DNA from: Herbaspirillum sp. alder98
Lineage (GTDB): Bacteria > Pseudomonadota > Gammaproteobacteria > Burkholderiales > Burkholderiaceae_D
Direction: 5' to 3'
Assembly (NCBI RefSeq): GCF_020179755.1
Contig: NZ_JAIUCY010000004.1
Span: 124,001 to 188,000 of the forward strand
DNA: 64,000 bases
The translations under genes and the position numbers were made by a program. Within the stretch, counting starts at the first letter, position 1. Each line of letters begins with the position of its first letter. Of this stretch, positions 16,104 through 25,189 are shown one piece after another. The notes beneath the pieces were generated by a model. It made no database searches. It saw only the letters and a program-made list of their open reading frames with translations, and was not told where the DNA came from.

Positions 16104-16757
16104 TCAGCCCCCGGCCAGGCTGGCGGCGATATTGATCGACAAGCCGATGATGGCGGCATTGAAAATAAAACAGATCAGCGAATGCGCCAGCACCGTCTTT
16201 CTCAGCGCACGGGTGGCCACGCCCACATCGGAGGTTTGCACGGCCACGCTGATGGTGAATGAAAAATAAAGAAAATCCCAGTAGTCGGGACGCGCCACGC
16301 CATCGGCAAAGCGCAACGGCAAGGCCGATGGGTCATCGTCGTCGGCATAGAACTGGCGTGCATAGTGCACCGTGAAGATGGTGCCGATCATCAGCCACGA
16401 GCCCAATACCGTGGCGCCCGTGAACACATAGCGCCCCAGCCTGCCCTGCTCGCCCTGGCCGCCGGCCAGCTCCAGCAGGATCGCGACCAGGCTGGCGACG
16501 GCCGCCACGCACACCATCGCCAGCACCAGTTGCGCACTTTCGTCTTCCTGCTCGGCGCGGCGCTTGGTGGCTTGCGCATCGGCCCGCAGCATCATCGACC
16601 ACAGAAAGAACAGGTAAAGCCAGACCCCGACATTCCACCCGATGAGGCAATGAGAGACCACCGAGCCGGATGGCCAGCATGCTCCGGCCACAAGGCCAGC
16701 GGCAGCGGCCACTAACAACCGGGGATGAACCTGGACAATATGGCGGGCAACGGACAT
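16104..16757 (-). CDS. DUF1345 family membrane protein
   Basis: The 217-residue polytopic membrane protein has about five hydrophobic segments and the conserved DUF1345 C-terminal part, where [20 protein letters not shown] is followed by [12 protein letters not shown]. The function of this family is not established. Start: the frame is open to 16820, but an ATG there would sit inside a perfect inverted repeat. The ATG at 16757 (MSVARHIV) gives a protein of usual length. It lies downstream of a mobile-looking inverted-repeat element on the same strand. Confidence 0.8.
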   Translation of the reverse strand: MSVARHIVQVHPRLLVAAAAGLVAGACWPSGSVVSHCLIGWNVGVWLYLFFLWSMMLRADAQATKRRAEQEDESAQLVLAMVCVAAVASLVAILLELAGGQGEQGRLGRYVFTGATVLGSWLMIGTIFTVHYARQFYADDDDPSALPLRFADGVARPDYWDFLYFSFTISVAVQTSDVGVATRALRKTVLAHSLICFIFNAAIIGLSINIAASLAGG

Positions 16758-16801
16758 AGGGGCGGCGGCAGGAAAGCGAAGATGGGGGGCGCACAAGGCG
16801 A

Positions 16802-16832
16802 AACGGCTGAAACATAACATGTTTCAGCCGTT
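16802..16832. repeat. Perfect 12-bp inverted repeat before the DUF1345 gene
   Basis: AACGGCTGAAAC and its exact complement flank the 7-nt loop ATAACAT. There is no T-run on either side, so it is not a typical terminator. It lies 45 bp before the chosen DUF1345 start and 23 bp from the larger element at 16855, so it could be an operator or an RNA hairpin in the leader. Confidence 0.7.
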
Positions 16833-16854
16833 CTCAAGCTGCCCTCGGTGTACC

Positions 16855-17038
16855 AGGGCCTGTTCACATTAAATCTGCGAGTGCGAGAGGTCGGCAAGCG
16901 TTGTCTGGCTAGGCGTAGCGACGCGCCGTAGTGGTGCTACGGCAAGGAGCTGCAACAACGGCAGGCGATGCTTGCCGGCCTCTCCCGAAGGGTTGCCCCC
17001 AGGCAGCGCATCTCGCAGATTTAATGTGAACAGGCCCT
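16855..17038. mobile_element. 184-bp MITE-like element with 27-bp terminal inverted repeats
   Basis: The ends are perfect 27-bp inverted repeats (16855-16881 and 17012-17038, outer sequence AGGGCCTGTTCACATTAA). Inside are further nested arms: GAGAGGTCGGCAAGC (16885-16899) pairs with 16970-16984 with one mismatch, and CCGTAG/CTACGG form a central hairpin (16926-16942). No ORF is encoded. This architecture fits a non-autonomous miniature transposable element that can form a cruciform. No clear target-site duplication is seen at the borders. The right border touches the stop codon of the lipoprotein gene. Confidence 0.7.
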
Positions 17039-17528
17039 AACGACGCGCCGAGATGGCATGCGCCACCCGGGTGGCGTCGTCAAAGCTGGCAAACCCGGTC
17101 AGCGCCATGGTGTTAATGGTCATCGGCTCGGTCACCTTGGCGATGTTGGTCACCCGGCCTTCGACCACGGCGGCCAACTGGCGTCCGACCAGTTCACGGG
17201 TGCCGGCCGTCAGCCGTGCGGTGCCGGCGGGCGTGAATTGCAGCAGCAACACCGAGCGGCCAGCGGCATCCTTCTGCACGGTCGCGCGTTCGACATCGGC
17301 CGCGCCCAGGATGGCGCGCGGCGCCAGATAGACCACCGTGCCGGGAACATCACTGCTGCCGGCCTTGATCCAGCCCTCGGTCGCAGCCGTGGTGGCCCCG
17401 CGCAATTCGAACGGCTGCGTCGCCGACAGCTTGTCGCCGCTGCTGGCACAGCCGGCCACCACGGCCAGCACCGCCACGGCGGCCAGGGCGCGACGCCAGC
17501 CAGCCCGGGTGAGGATGGCGGCGCTCAA
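17037..17528 (-). CDS. Small lipoprotein with SecD periplasmic-head-like sequence
   Basis: The 163-residue precursor has a signal peptide with lipobox VVAGC (lipidated Cys near 27). The mature part (LLLQFTPAGTARLTAGTREL, then a GRVTNIAKV segment) resembles the P1 head of SecDF-type proteins, as found in small secretion-associated lipoproteins; that resemblance is my inference. The TTG start overlaps the upstream stop by 4 nt (TTGA), indicating coupling. The TAG stop uses two bases of the adjacent inverted-repeat element, so the native C-terminus may have been changed by that insertion. Confidence 0.65.
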   Translation of the reverse strand: MSAAILTRAGWRRALAAVAVLAVVAGCASSGDKLSATQPFELRGATTAATEGWIKAGSSDVPGTVVYLAPRAILGAADVERATVQKDAAGRSVLLLQFTPAGTARLTAGTRELVGRQLAAVVEGRVTNIAKVTEPMTINTMALTGFASFDDATRVAHAISARR

Positions 17529-17743
17529 AACTCATGCTCCTTCAAGGCGCGCTCGGCGCGTTCGCGAGCGCCGGCGAGCGCTTCGGCTTCAGTGGGAAAG
17601 ATGCCGACGGGAATATAAGTCTCGGCCAGCTCTGGCTCGCGGGACAACCGCACGAAGACTTGCGCCTCGAAGGTGTCGTCGGGATTCTTCTGTGCGTCGT
17701 AACGGGCAATATGGGTGCCGCTCTGCAATACCTTGTCGCTCAT
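17525..17743 (-). CDS. Small cytoplasmic protein, unknown function
   Basis: This 72-residue ORF starts at an ATG with GGAGG five bases upstream, which selects it over an in-frame start 8 codons earlier. The protein is acidic and rich in Glu and Ala. The pattern of IARYDAQKNPDDTFEAQVFV resembles small uncharacterised proteobacterial proteins, but I cannot name a family. It overlaps the lipoprotein gene by 4 nt, so the two probably form a two-gene operon. Confidence 0.7.
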   Translation of the reverse strand: MSDKVLQSGTHIARYDAQKNPDDTFEAQVFVRLSREPELAETYIPVGIFPTEAEALAGARERAERALKEHEF

Positions 17744-17861
17744 GCTGCCTCCGATCGGATGGGTCAAAGTGGCAGTTAGACATAAGTGTGCTGCGGTGGT
17801 TCGACGCCCTCGTTGCGCATTATTCCCAAGAAGAAATAATTAACAAAAATGCAATACGGTC

Positions 17862-19232
17862 TCAGGCCGCCTGCGCAAACCGCACCGTAATCACCGTACC
17901 CTGCCCCTGCTCGCCGCAGGCCAGGGTGATGGTGGCGCCATGATCGTGGGCGATCTCGCGCACGATGGCCAGGCCCAGGCCGCTACCGGCGACCTTGTCG
18001 TTGGCGCGGTAGAAACGGTCGAAGATGCGTTCGCGGTGTTCAGGGGCGATGCCCGGCCCGCTGTCTTCGATGGTCAGCAGCGTGGCGTCGTCCTGTTCCA
18101 GGCAGCGTACCGTGACGCTGCCACCGGCCGGCGAATAGCGGATCGCATTGTCGATCAGGTTGTCGATCAGGTCGCGCAACAGGAAACGGTCGCCCGCCAG
18201 GCGCGCCGGGACCAGGTCGAATCCCAGATCGATGTTCTTCTTGTCGGCTTCCTCGATGAAGTGCTGGATCGATTCTTCCACCAGCTTGTCCAGCGACAGC
18301 ATCTCGAGCTTGCGCTGCTCGAACAGGCCCGGCTCGGAACGCGCCAGGGCCAGCAATTGCCGACTCTGGCGGATCATGCGTTCGACCGACGAATTCATCA
18401 TCGTCACCGAGCGGGTGGTATCGGCTTCGTCGGCATGCTTGGCGTGCAGCAGTTCCAGTTGCAGCTTGAGCCCGGTCAGGGGCGTGCGCAACTGATGCGC
18501 CACGTCCGCCAGAAAATTCTGCTGCGCCTCCTCGCCCTTGGCGATACGCGCCAGCAACTCGTTCATGGCGCCGATCAGCGGCACCAGTTCGATCGGCGCG
18601 CCGCCGCTATCGATGGCGCCCAGCTTGCCGTGGCCGCGTTGTTCGAGATTGCGCTGCAGGCTGCGCAACGGCCGCAACCCGCGCCGCACCGCCAGCATCA
18701 CCACGGTGACCGAGATGAAGGTCAGCACGCCTTCGGTAATGAGCAGCGACAACAGGATGGTGTAGTGGGCCCGGTTGCGCTTGCGCACCGTTTCGGCCAC
18801 GGCCATCGAGATCACGCCATTCTTGACCCGCACCTGCAACGCGGCGATGCGCACCGGTTCGCCGCGCATCTCGGCGTCGTAGCTGATCGGGCGGTCGAAG
18901 ACGTCGCTCTCGACCATGGCCGGAAAGCCGCGGTCGCCGACCACGATCTGGCCATCGGTGTCGCGCACGGCGAAGAAGGTGGTGTCGGAATGGTTGCTGC
19001 GCAGGATCTGTTCGGCCTGCTGGGTGAGTTCGGCGGTGGTGTGCTCCTGGCGGTGCCGCACCTGGGCGTACAAGGCCCAGGTCGAGTCCATCAGGTTCTG
19101 GTCGAATGCATGCTGGGCCGGCAGCCACGCCAGCCAATAGGTCACGCCGCCGCCAACCAGATTGATCAGCAGCAGCGGCGCGATCAACCATTTGAGCAGG
19201 TTGCGCCGGATACTGGCGTGCGGAACCGACAT
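17862..19232 (-). CDS. Sensor histidine kinase, TctE-like
   Basis: The 456-residue inner-membrane kinase has TM1 (about 14-35), a periplasmic sensor region of the 2CSK_N type (about 36-155), TM2 (about 158-181), a HAMP-like linker, HisKA with His246 (ADVAHQLRTPL), and HATPase with DNLIDNAIRYSP and GSGLGLAIVREI. It follows its response regulator by 12 bp on the same strand. TctE-type kinases often sense tricarboxylates or other organic acids, but no transporter of that kind is next to it, so the stimulus is open. Confidence 0.92.
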   Translation of the reverse strand: MSVPHASIRRNLLKWLIAPLLLINLVGGGVTYWLAWLPAQHAFDQNLMDSTWALYAQVRHRQEHTTAELTQQAEQILRSNHSDTTFFAVRDTDGQIVVGDRGFPAMVESDVFDRPISYDAEMRGEPVRIAALQVRVKNGVISMAVAETVRKRNRAHYTILLSLLITEGVLTFISVTVVMLAVRRGLRPLRSLQRNLEQRGHGKLGAIDSGGAPIELVPLIGAMNELLARIAKGEEAQQNFLADVAHQLRTPLTGLKLQLELLHAKHADEADTTRSVTMMNSSVERMIRQSRQLLALARSEPGLFEQRKLEMLSLDKLVEESIQHFIEEADKKNIDLGFDLVPARLAGDRFLLRDLIDNLIDNAIRYSPAGGSVTVRCLEQDDATLLTIEDSGPGIAPEHRERIFDRFYRANDKVAGSGLGLAIVREIAHDHGATITLACGEQGQGTVITVRFAQAA

Positions 19233-19244
19233 GCCGGCGGCGGC

Positions 19245-19907
19245 TTAACTGTCGCTCTTTTCGAGCATGTAGCCGAACCCGCGAATGGTGCGGATGGCGA
19301 CGCCCGAGTCGGCGATCTTGAGCCGGATGCGCGAGACATACACCTCGACCGCATTGATGGTGAAGTCTTCGCCCCAGGGCAGCACGGCGTCGATGATCTG
19401 CTGTTTCGACACCACGCGCGAGGCGTGCTGCATCAGGTATTCGAGCACGGTCCATTCGCGCAGCGACAGCTCGATGCGGCGGCCATTGATCTCGGCGCGC
19501 TTGGTGGCGTTATCGAGCGACAGCCCGCCCACCAGCAATTGCGCCGGCTGCGGCGCACTGCGTCGGATCAGCGCCTTGATGCGCGCCACCAGTTCGGGCG
19601 TGGCAAAGGGCTTGACCAGGTAATCGTCGGCCCCCAGCTCCAGCCCATGCACCCGGTCGGGAATCGTGTCGCGTGCCGTCAGCAGCAGCACCGGCGTGTT
19701 GTTGCCGGCCGAGCGCATCCGTCGCAATACCTCGAAGCCATCGATATCCGGCAGGCCGATATCGAGCACCAGCACCGACGCATTGAAACGCTGCGACAGG
19801 GCATCGGTGCCGTTGTTGACGGTATGCACGGTGAATCCGTGCGAATTGAGCACTCGCGACAGGCCGTCGGTGAGCACCGGATCGTCTTCGACCAACAATA
19901 CGTTCAT
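19245..19907 (-). CDS. Response regulator, OmpR family (TctD-like)
   Basis: The 220-residue protein has a receiver domain (residues 1-115, phospho-acceptor Asp49 in LVLDIGLPD, acidic pair ED at 7-8, Lys in LVKPF) and a winged-helix DNA-binding domain (about 125-218, ending IRTIRGFGYML). It is the first gene of a two-gene operon with the kinase downstream. Its DNA target and regulon are not evident from the neighbours; the divergent or adjacent efflux gene is a possibility only. Confidence 0.94.
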   Translation of the reverse strand: MNVLLVEDDPVLTDGLSRVLNSHGFTVHTVNNGTDALSQRFNASVLVLDIGLPDIDGFEVLRRMRSAGNNTPVLLLTARDTIPDRVHGLELGADDYLVKPFATPELVARIKALIRRSAPQPAQLLVGGLSLDNATKRAEINGRRIELSLREWTVLEYLMQHASRVVSKQQIIDAVLPWGEDFTINAVEVYVSRIRLKIADSGVAIRTIRGFGYMLEKSDS

Positions 19908-20070
19908 AGGGCTTCAAGGCTTAAAGGAAAACGCCAAATCCGGCGCCACGGTTCATCGTATTTCAAGCGCGGCGCCGATGCCAATCAGGGGATTCCTGGC
20001 ATGCGCCGCACGCCGGGAATTATGTTCCATTTTTATGGCAGTCAGCGTTTTGTCAGCGCTGCCCCGGGAC

Positions 20071-21477
20071 TCAGGTGAAATAGCGGGCATCCATACGGCG
20101 AAATACCCACGCCGACGCCAGCGTGATGAGCCCCACGATCACGAACGTGATCTGGAACGACAGGCTGGTGGCCGCACCCGAGGCATCCTTGAACTGGTTG
20201 ACCATTGCGCCGCCGATGGTCACACCCAGGCCGATGGCCAGCATCTGCACCATCGAAAACAGGCTGTTGCCGCTGCCGGCATCGGCCCGGCCAAGGCCTT
20301 TGAGGGTGACGCTGTTCATCGCCGCGAACTGCATCGAGTTGGCAGCGCCGAATATGGCCAGTTGGGCGATGCCCAGCGCCAGCGGCCAGCCCGGGGTGAT
20401 CAGCGCAAACGAGACGATCGCCAAGCCCACCACGGCTGTGTTGACCAGCAGAAAGTTATCGTAGCCATAGCGTTTGACCAGTGGCGCAATCCAGGGCTTG
20501 GCGATAGTGCCGGCAATGGCCGCCGGCAGCAGCACCAGACCCGACTGCAATGGCGTATAACCCAATCGCACCTGCAACAGCAACGGCAGCAGGAACGGCA
20601 CCGCCGAGGAACCGATGCGGCAGACCAGGTTGCCGACCAGCCCGATGCTGAAGTTGGGCTCGCCGAACAGGCCCAGCCTGAACAGGGGATTGGCGTCGCG
20701 GCGGGCATGCCGGACATAGCACCACACCGCCACGGTCGCGATCGTCATCAACGCTGCGCTCCAGGCCAGCCGGTGCTGATCGAACGGCACATCCAGCGCC
20801 AGCGAAAAAGCCACCATGCAGCCCGAGAGCAAGGCGCAGCCCCGGACATCGAAGCGCGGCGCGGCCGGCAACGAATCATCGGGCAGGTAGCGCAACACGG
20901 CGATCATGCCGAGGGTGCCGATCGGCACATTGATCAGGAAGATCCAGTGCCATGACAGGCTTTGCACCAGCCAGCCGCCCAGCACCGGGCCCACCACCGG
21001 CCCGAGCTGGCCGGCAATCGAGATCGACGCCAGCGCCGCGATGTATTGCGCACCGGGCACGCTGCGCAACACCGCCAGGCGTCCCACCGGCAACAGCATC
21101 GAGCCGCCGATGCCCTGCACCACGCGCGCGGCCAGCAATTGCGGCAAGGTGGTGGCGGTCGCGCACAGGATGGAGCCGATCACGAACACCAGGATGGTGG
21201 CGAAGTACATGCGGCGGGTGCCGAAACGATCGGCCAGCCAGCCCGAGGCGGGGGTCAGCGAAGCCATGGTCAGGGTATAGGCCACCACCACCGGGTGCAT
21301 CGCCAGCACCGGCTCGCCCAGGCTGCCCGCCATGGCCGGCAATGCCGTATTGACGATGGTGGTGTCGAGCGTCTGCATGAAGAAACCGGACGCCACGATC
21401 CACAACAGCGCGCGCTGCGAGAGTTGCCTGCGGTCGGGATCGGAGGATGTGACGGAGTCGGGCGATGGGGATGGCAT
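20071..21477 (-). CDS. MFS multidrug transporter, DHA2 family (MdtD-like)
   Basis: The 468-residue inner-membrane transporter has about 14 hydrophobic segments, the TLDTTIVNTALPAMA motif of the DHA2 drug:H+ antiporters in TM1, GWLADRFGTRR (motif A) and the GGWLVQ segment after GPVLGP (motif C). The length and sequence character are those of MdtD. There is no adjacent membrane-fusion partner, so it acts alone. No good ribosome-binding site precedes the ATG. A terminator for the upstream receptor gene ends 13 bp before it, leaving little room for its own promoter. Confidence 0.88.
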   Translation of the reverse strand: MPSPSPDSVTSSDPDRRQLSQRALLWIVASGFFMQTLDTTIVNTALPAMAGSLGEPVLAMHPVVVAYTLTMASLTPASGWLADRFGTRRMYFATILVFVIGSILCATATTLPQLLAARVVQGIGGSMLLPVGRLAVLRSVPGAQYIAALASISIAGQLGPVVGPVLGGWLVQSLSWHWIFLINVPIGTLGMIAVLRYLPDDSLPAAPRFDVRGCALLSGCMVAFSLALDVPFDQHRLAWSAALMTIATVAVWCYVRHARRDANPLFRLGLFGEPNFSIGLVGNLVCRIGSSAVPFLLPLLLQVRLGYTPLQSGLVLLPAAIAGTIAKPWIAPLVKRYGYDNFLLVNTAVVGLAIVSFALITPGWPLALGIAQLAIFGAANSMQFAAMNSVTLKGLGRADAGSGNSLFSMVQMLAIGLGVTIGGAMVNQFKDASGAATSLSFQITFVIVGLITLASAWVFRRMDARYFT

Positions 21478-21489
21478 GGAATTGGGCGC

Positions 21490-21531
21490 GAAAAAAATCA
21501 GGGGACACGGAAGCGCGCTTCCGTGTCCCCT
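21490..21531 (-). terminator. Rho-independent terminator after the TonB receptor gene
   Basis: A perfect 32-bp palindrome (half-site AGGGGACACGGAAGCG, 21500-21531) is followed on the minus strand by TGA and seven T. It would end the fecI-fecR-receptor transcript 86 nt after the receptor stop. Confidence 0.85.
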
Positions 21532-21617
21532 TGACGTTGTCTGCTTTCTGACGAAGCGATGCCCGCTATTCTAGATCGTTTGCCGCCATCGTTCAGGATG
21601 CAGCCTGCGGTCCCCGC

Positions 21618-24062
21618 TTAAAAGTCGATCGCGGCCGACAACGTCAGCGTGCGACCGGCGCCCGAATTCAACCAGGTACCGATCGAAGAAGCCCAGTACG
21701 CCTTGTCGAACAGATTACGAATGTCAGCACGCAAGGTCACGGCCTGGCCGGTCTTGAGCCTGAAGTTGTAACGCCCGCCGAGATCGACCGTGGTCCACGC
21801 CGGAATGCTCTGCAGGTTGGCGCTATCGACATACTGCATGGCGGCGTGATTGACGCGGGAAGTCAGCGTCAGGCCGGGCGCATCATTGATATCCCATTCG
21901 CCGCCGATGCGCATGTTATAGCGTGGTGCGCCCGTGGCGCGCTTGCCTTCGTTGAGACCGCCCTCGGTATGGGTCAGGCGCGCATCGAGCAGCATGGCGC
22001 CGCCCAGCAGGCGAACGCCTCGCACCACCTCACCCGACATGCCGATTTCCAGGCCACGGTTGCGTTGCTCGCCGTCAAGGCTGTACTCGAGCGTCTGCAG
22101 GTTGGTCTGGCCGTTGGGCCTGGCGATCTGGAACGCGCTTACGGTAGCCATCAGGCGCTGGCCCAGTTCGTACTTCACCCCCAACTCGTATTGGCGACTC
22201 TTGTATGGCGCAAAGATGGTGCCTTCATTGCTGGTGCCGGTGGGCGCCACCGGCCCCTGGTTCAGTGCCTCCATATAGCTGGCGTAGAGCGAGAGGTTGT
22301 CCATCGCCTTGAACAGCACGCCGGCGCCGGCCGTCACGGCGCTCTTGTCATAGGCCGAGAGCTGGCGACCACGGAAGAAATTCTTCACATCCACGCTCTG
22401 GTGGCGCACCCCGCCCATGACCAGCAGGCGGCCATCGAACAGCGAAATGTCGTCGGCCAGCGCCACGCTGTTCAAGTTGCTCTTCGACTGCAATGGCAGG
22501 TTGTTCAGGTATTGCGCGGTGGTTGGATTGGCAAAGAAGTCGGGCTGGGCCACATACACCGGGTTATTGAGATTGGAGTCCACCGTTCCCGAGAACACCC
22601 GGTCGCCATACACCTTCTGCTGCAAGGCGGTGGCCGACAGGCTCATCGTATGACGCACCGAACCGGTATCGAATTGCGTGCGCAGGCCGGCCTCGCCGGT
22701 GATCGACCGGCGCTGCTGGGCGCGATACTGGAAATATTCGGTAAAGTCGCCGGCCGCGCTGGTGATGATCGGCTCCGGCAAATGCGCCTTCAGCTTGTTG
22801 TTCTGGCCACCGGCGGCCACCCATACAGTGCTCTGCGGCGCCAGGTCGAACTCCGCCCGCCCCATGGCATAGGTGGTATCGGTGCGAACGCGGTTCCATT
22901 GCTGCGACGTGTTCCTGCGGGTGTCCGGCGCCGCCGGAATGGCGAAGCTGTTGGAGTCGAGAAAGTACCAGTACTCGCCCCGCTTCACATCCAGGGTGTC
23001 GAATCCGGCGTCGAACGACAGGCGTACCTTGTCGCCCCGGAAGTCGGTGCCGATGGCCAGCGTCCCCATTTCCTTGGCGCTGCCGCTGCGCACCGTATTG
23101 CCATCGCGGTAGACGGCATTGACGCGCAGGCCGAACTGGTTGCGCTCGCCGAAGCGACGCCCGAGGTCGAGGTGGGTGCCAATATTGGAGGTGGCGTCGT
23201 AGGTCGCCGTGAGGCGGGTCAATGGCGTATCGGCGGCACGCTTGGGAACCAGGTTGATGGCGCCGCCGATGCTGGCCATGGGCGTGATACCGCGCAGGAA
23301 CGCCGAGGTCCCGCGCACTATCTCGACCCGTTCGACGATTTCGACCGGCACCTTGCCGGGCGGTGACACGCCGAACAGGCCATCGTAAGTGAAGTCCTCG
23401 CCCAAGACGTTGAAGCCGCGCACATTGAACTGGTCCACATAGCTGTCACGCGGCCAGCCGATGACCACCGAGGGATCGTTCTGCAACACATCGACCACGC
23501 TGCGCGCCTGCTGGTTCTCGATCAGCTCGGCGGTATAGCCGGAGGTATTGAAGGGCGTATCCATCGCGTCCCTGTATCCCAGCACGCCCAGCCGACTGCC
23601 GCGCGTGACCTGGCCGCCCGCATAGGGGTCGGTGGCTGCTGTCTTCTCACCGGACACCGTGACGGCCGGCAAGTTGCCCTGGACGCCGCTGGCAGCCTCG
23701 CGCACCGACCAACTGCCGTCGGCCTGGCGCACCGCTTGCAAGCCGCTGCCGGCCAGCACTGCCTGAAACGCAGCCTCCAGCGTAAGCGCGCCTTGCACGC
23801 CCGGACTGGCTTTGCCACCGGTCAGCGCGCCGGGCGCGCCCAGCAACACATTGGCCTGGTCGGCCAGACGATTCAGCGCCCCGGCCAGCGGCCCTGCCGG
23901 CACATCGAAGCGATACATGGCGGGCGCGCTGGCCGCCACTTGTGCATAAGCGTCGGTGGACGGCATCACCGCGCCGAGCGTGACCAGGCTGCCCAATGCC
24001 AGATGGATGACGATCGCCAGATGCTTGCGCGACGGCGGACGGTTGAAATGGTGAGACGGCAT
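21618..24062 (-). CDS. TonB-dependent ferric-siderophore receptor with STN signalling domain
   Basis: The 814-residue outer-membrane receptor has a signal peptide (to about AYAQVAAS), an STN domain for surface signalling to FecR (about residues 50-105, VPAGPLAGALNRLADQ), a plug domain (VLQNDPSVV and VEIVRGTSAFLRG), and a 22-strand barrel ending in AAIDF with terminal Phe. The ATG at 24062 has AGGGGGA 10 nt upstream and is preferred over an in-frame ATG at 24107. The plug resembles FhuE/FpvA-type receptors (YDGLFGVSPPGKVPVEIVERVE). The ligand cannot be told from sequence. It is co-directional with fecR and fecI. Confidence 0.93.
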   Translation of the reverse strand: MPSHHFNRPPSRKHLAIVIHLALGSLVTLGAVMPSTDAYAQVAASAPAMYRFDVPAGPLAGALNRLADQANVLLGAPGALTGGKASPGVQGALTLEAAFQAVLAGSGLQAVRQADGSWSVREAASGVQGNLPAVTVSGEKTAATDPYAGGQVTRGSRLGVLGYRDAMDTPFNTSGYTAELIENQQARSVVDVLQNDPSVVIGWPRDSYVDQFNVRGFNVLGEDFTYDGLFGVSPPGKVPVEIVERVEIVRGTSAFLRGITPMASIGGAINLVPKRAADTPLTRLTATYDATSNIGTHLDLGRRFGERNQFGLRVNAVYRDGNTVRSGSAKEMGTLAIGTDFRGDKVRLSFDAGFDTLDVKRGEYWYFLDSNSFAIPAAPDTRRNTSQQWNRVRTDTTYAMGRAEFDLAPQSTVWVAAGGQNNKLKAHLPEPIITSAAGDFTEYFQYRAQQRRSITGEAGLRTQFDTGSVRHTMSLSATALQQKVYGDRVFSGTVDSNLNNPVYVAQPDFFANPTTAQYLNNLPLQSKSNLNSVALADDISLFDGRLLVMGGVRHQSVDVKNFFRGRQLSAYDKSAVTAGAGVLFKAMDNLSLYASYMEALNQGPVAPTGTSNEGTIFAPYKSRQYELGVKYELGQRLMATVSAFQIARPNGQTNLQTLEYSLDGEQRNRGLEIGMSGEVVRGVRLLGGAMLLDARLTHTEGGLNEGKRATGAPRYNMRIGGEWDINDAPGLTLTSRVNHAAMQYVDSANLQSIPAWTTVDLGGRYNFRLKTGQAVTLRADIRNLFDKAYWASSIGTWLNSGAGRTLTLSAAIDF

Positions 24063-24194
24063 GACTGGATTTCCCCCTTGGTTTGATTGACCCATGGAGG
24101 CCGGCATCGCAATGACGGCGCTCCTTTGATTGGGTAATCGAACGAGCCCGCCAAAGGCGAACCGATCCGGAGAATTTTTTTCAGGCGTGATGGC

Positions 24195-25187
24195 CTATCG
24201 TGGTTCGAGCGTAATCCACCATGGCAGGACACGCTGCACCCGGATCGGGAGATCGCGTTCCAGCATGGTCAGCGTCTGCTGCAGATCATTGGCCGGATAG
24301 CGCCCCACCACGCGCAGGTCGGCCACGCGTGGATCGACACCGAGGTGCCCGAGCTGATAGCGCCGGACTTCCGACAGCAACGCATCGAGGCGGATATCTT
24401 CGGCCAGAATGACACCCCTGGTCCAGGCTTCGCGGGCGCGCTCAGCCGGCTCTTCGGGGCCGACGGAATCGGCCGAGAAACGCCGCTGGCTGCCTGCAGG
24501 CACCACTTCCTCCTGCCCTGCCAGATTACGCACCAGCACCCGCCCATCGAACACCGCAAGCAGCACATGGTCCGTGTCCTGACGCACCGTAAAACGCGTC
24601 CCCAGTGCTTGCAGCCGTCCGAACCGGGTGTCGACATAGAAGGGCCGGGGTTGTGCCTCATGGCCGGTATCGACCAGGATTTCACCGCGCCTGAGCCTCA
24701 GCAGACGATGTTCCCGATCGAACGCCACATCGACGGCGCTACCGGTGTTGAGCCAGACCCGCGTGCCATCGGCCAGCGTGAAGTCGTGCAATTGCCCGGT
24801 GCCGGTGCGGTGATCTGCGTTCAGGGCCATGACCACGTCATGCAAGGGCGTGGTGCGCCAGGCCAGCCACCCGGCCAGGCCGCCTGCGCCGAGAACGGCC
24901 AGGCCGCGCAATGCCTGGCGGCGCCCGTGACGACGTTTGGCCGACACTTCGATGGCCACCGCTGCCGCATCACGCTCGCCCTCGGCGCGCAACGGAGCCA
25001 TGCGCAGGCTGACGGCCTCGATGTGGCTCCAGGCGCGGCGGTGTTCGGGTTTTTCGTGCAACCAGCGGGACCATGCTGCGCGTTGTTCGGGCGATTCATC
25101 ACCGCCATGGAGGGCAGCGTACCAGTGTGCGGCTTGCTCCAGGCTGTCGAAGTCCGCCTTGACCTCCCCGGGGTGCAGGTGCGCCAT
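24195..25187 (-). CDS. FecR-type anti-sigma factor/regulator
   Basis: The 330-residue inner-membrane protein relays receptor occupancy to the ECF sigma factor. It has the DUF4880-like N-terminal cytosolic region (QAAHWYAALHGGDESPEQRAAW split by WSRWL), one membrane segment (about residues 95-112), and the periplasmic FecR domain (TGTGQLHDFTLADGTRVWLN onward) with a C-terminal STN-like part. A TTG two codons upstream overlaps the sigma gene stop; the ATG at 25187 is chosen. Position between the sigma factor and the receptor is standard for cell-surface signalling systems. Confidence 0.93.
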   Translation of the reverse strand: MAHLHPGEVKADFDSLEQAAHWYAALHGGDESPEQRAAWSRWLHEKPEHRRAWSHIEAVSLRMAPLRAEGERDAAAVAIEVSAKRRHGRRQALRGLAVLGAGGLAGWLAWRTTPLHDVVMALNADHRTGTGQLHDFTLADGTRVWLNTGSAVDVAFDREHRLLRLRRGEILVDTGHEAQPRPFYVDTRFGRLQALGTRFTVRQDTDHVLLAVFDGRVLVRNLAGQEEVVPAGSQRRFSADSVGPEEPAERAREAWTRGVILAEDIRLDALLSEVRRYQLGHLGVDPRVADLRVVGRYPANDLQQTLTMLERDLPIRVQRVLPWWITLEPR

Positions 25188-25189
25188 GT

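Noticed and set aside
17862-19907. Two-component pair considered as a regulator of citrate uptake (TctDE proper)
   Set aside because: No tripartite tricarboxylate transporter genes are adjacent, so only a TctDE-like label is justified.
17940-20078. 712-codon open frame opposite the TctDE-like genes
   Set aside because: Covers two genes of opposite strand with clear motifs; composition typical of antisense GC bias.
21500-21531. 32-bp palindrome considered as a mobile repeat or recombination site
   Set aside because: It is followed by seven T on the strand of the receptor gene and is better explained as a terminator; no second copy was noticed in the window.
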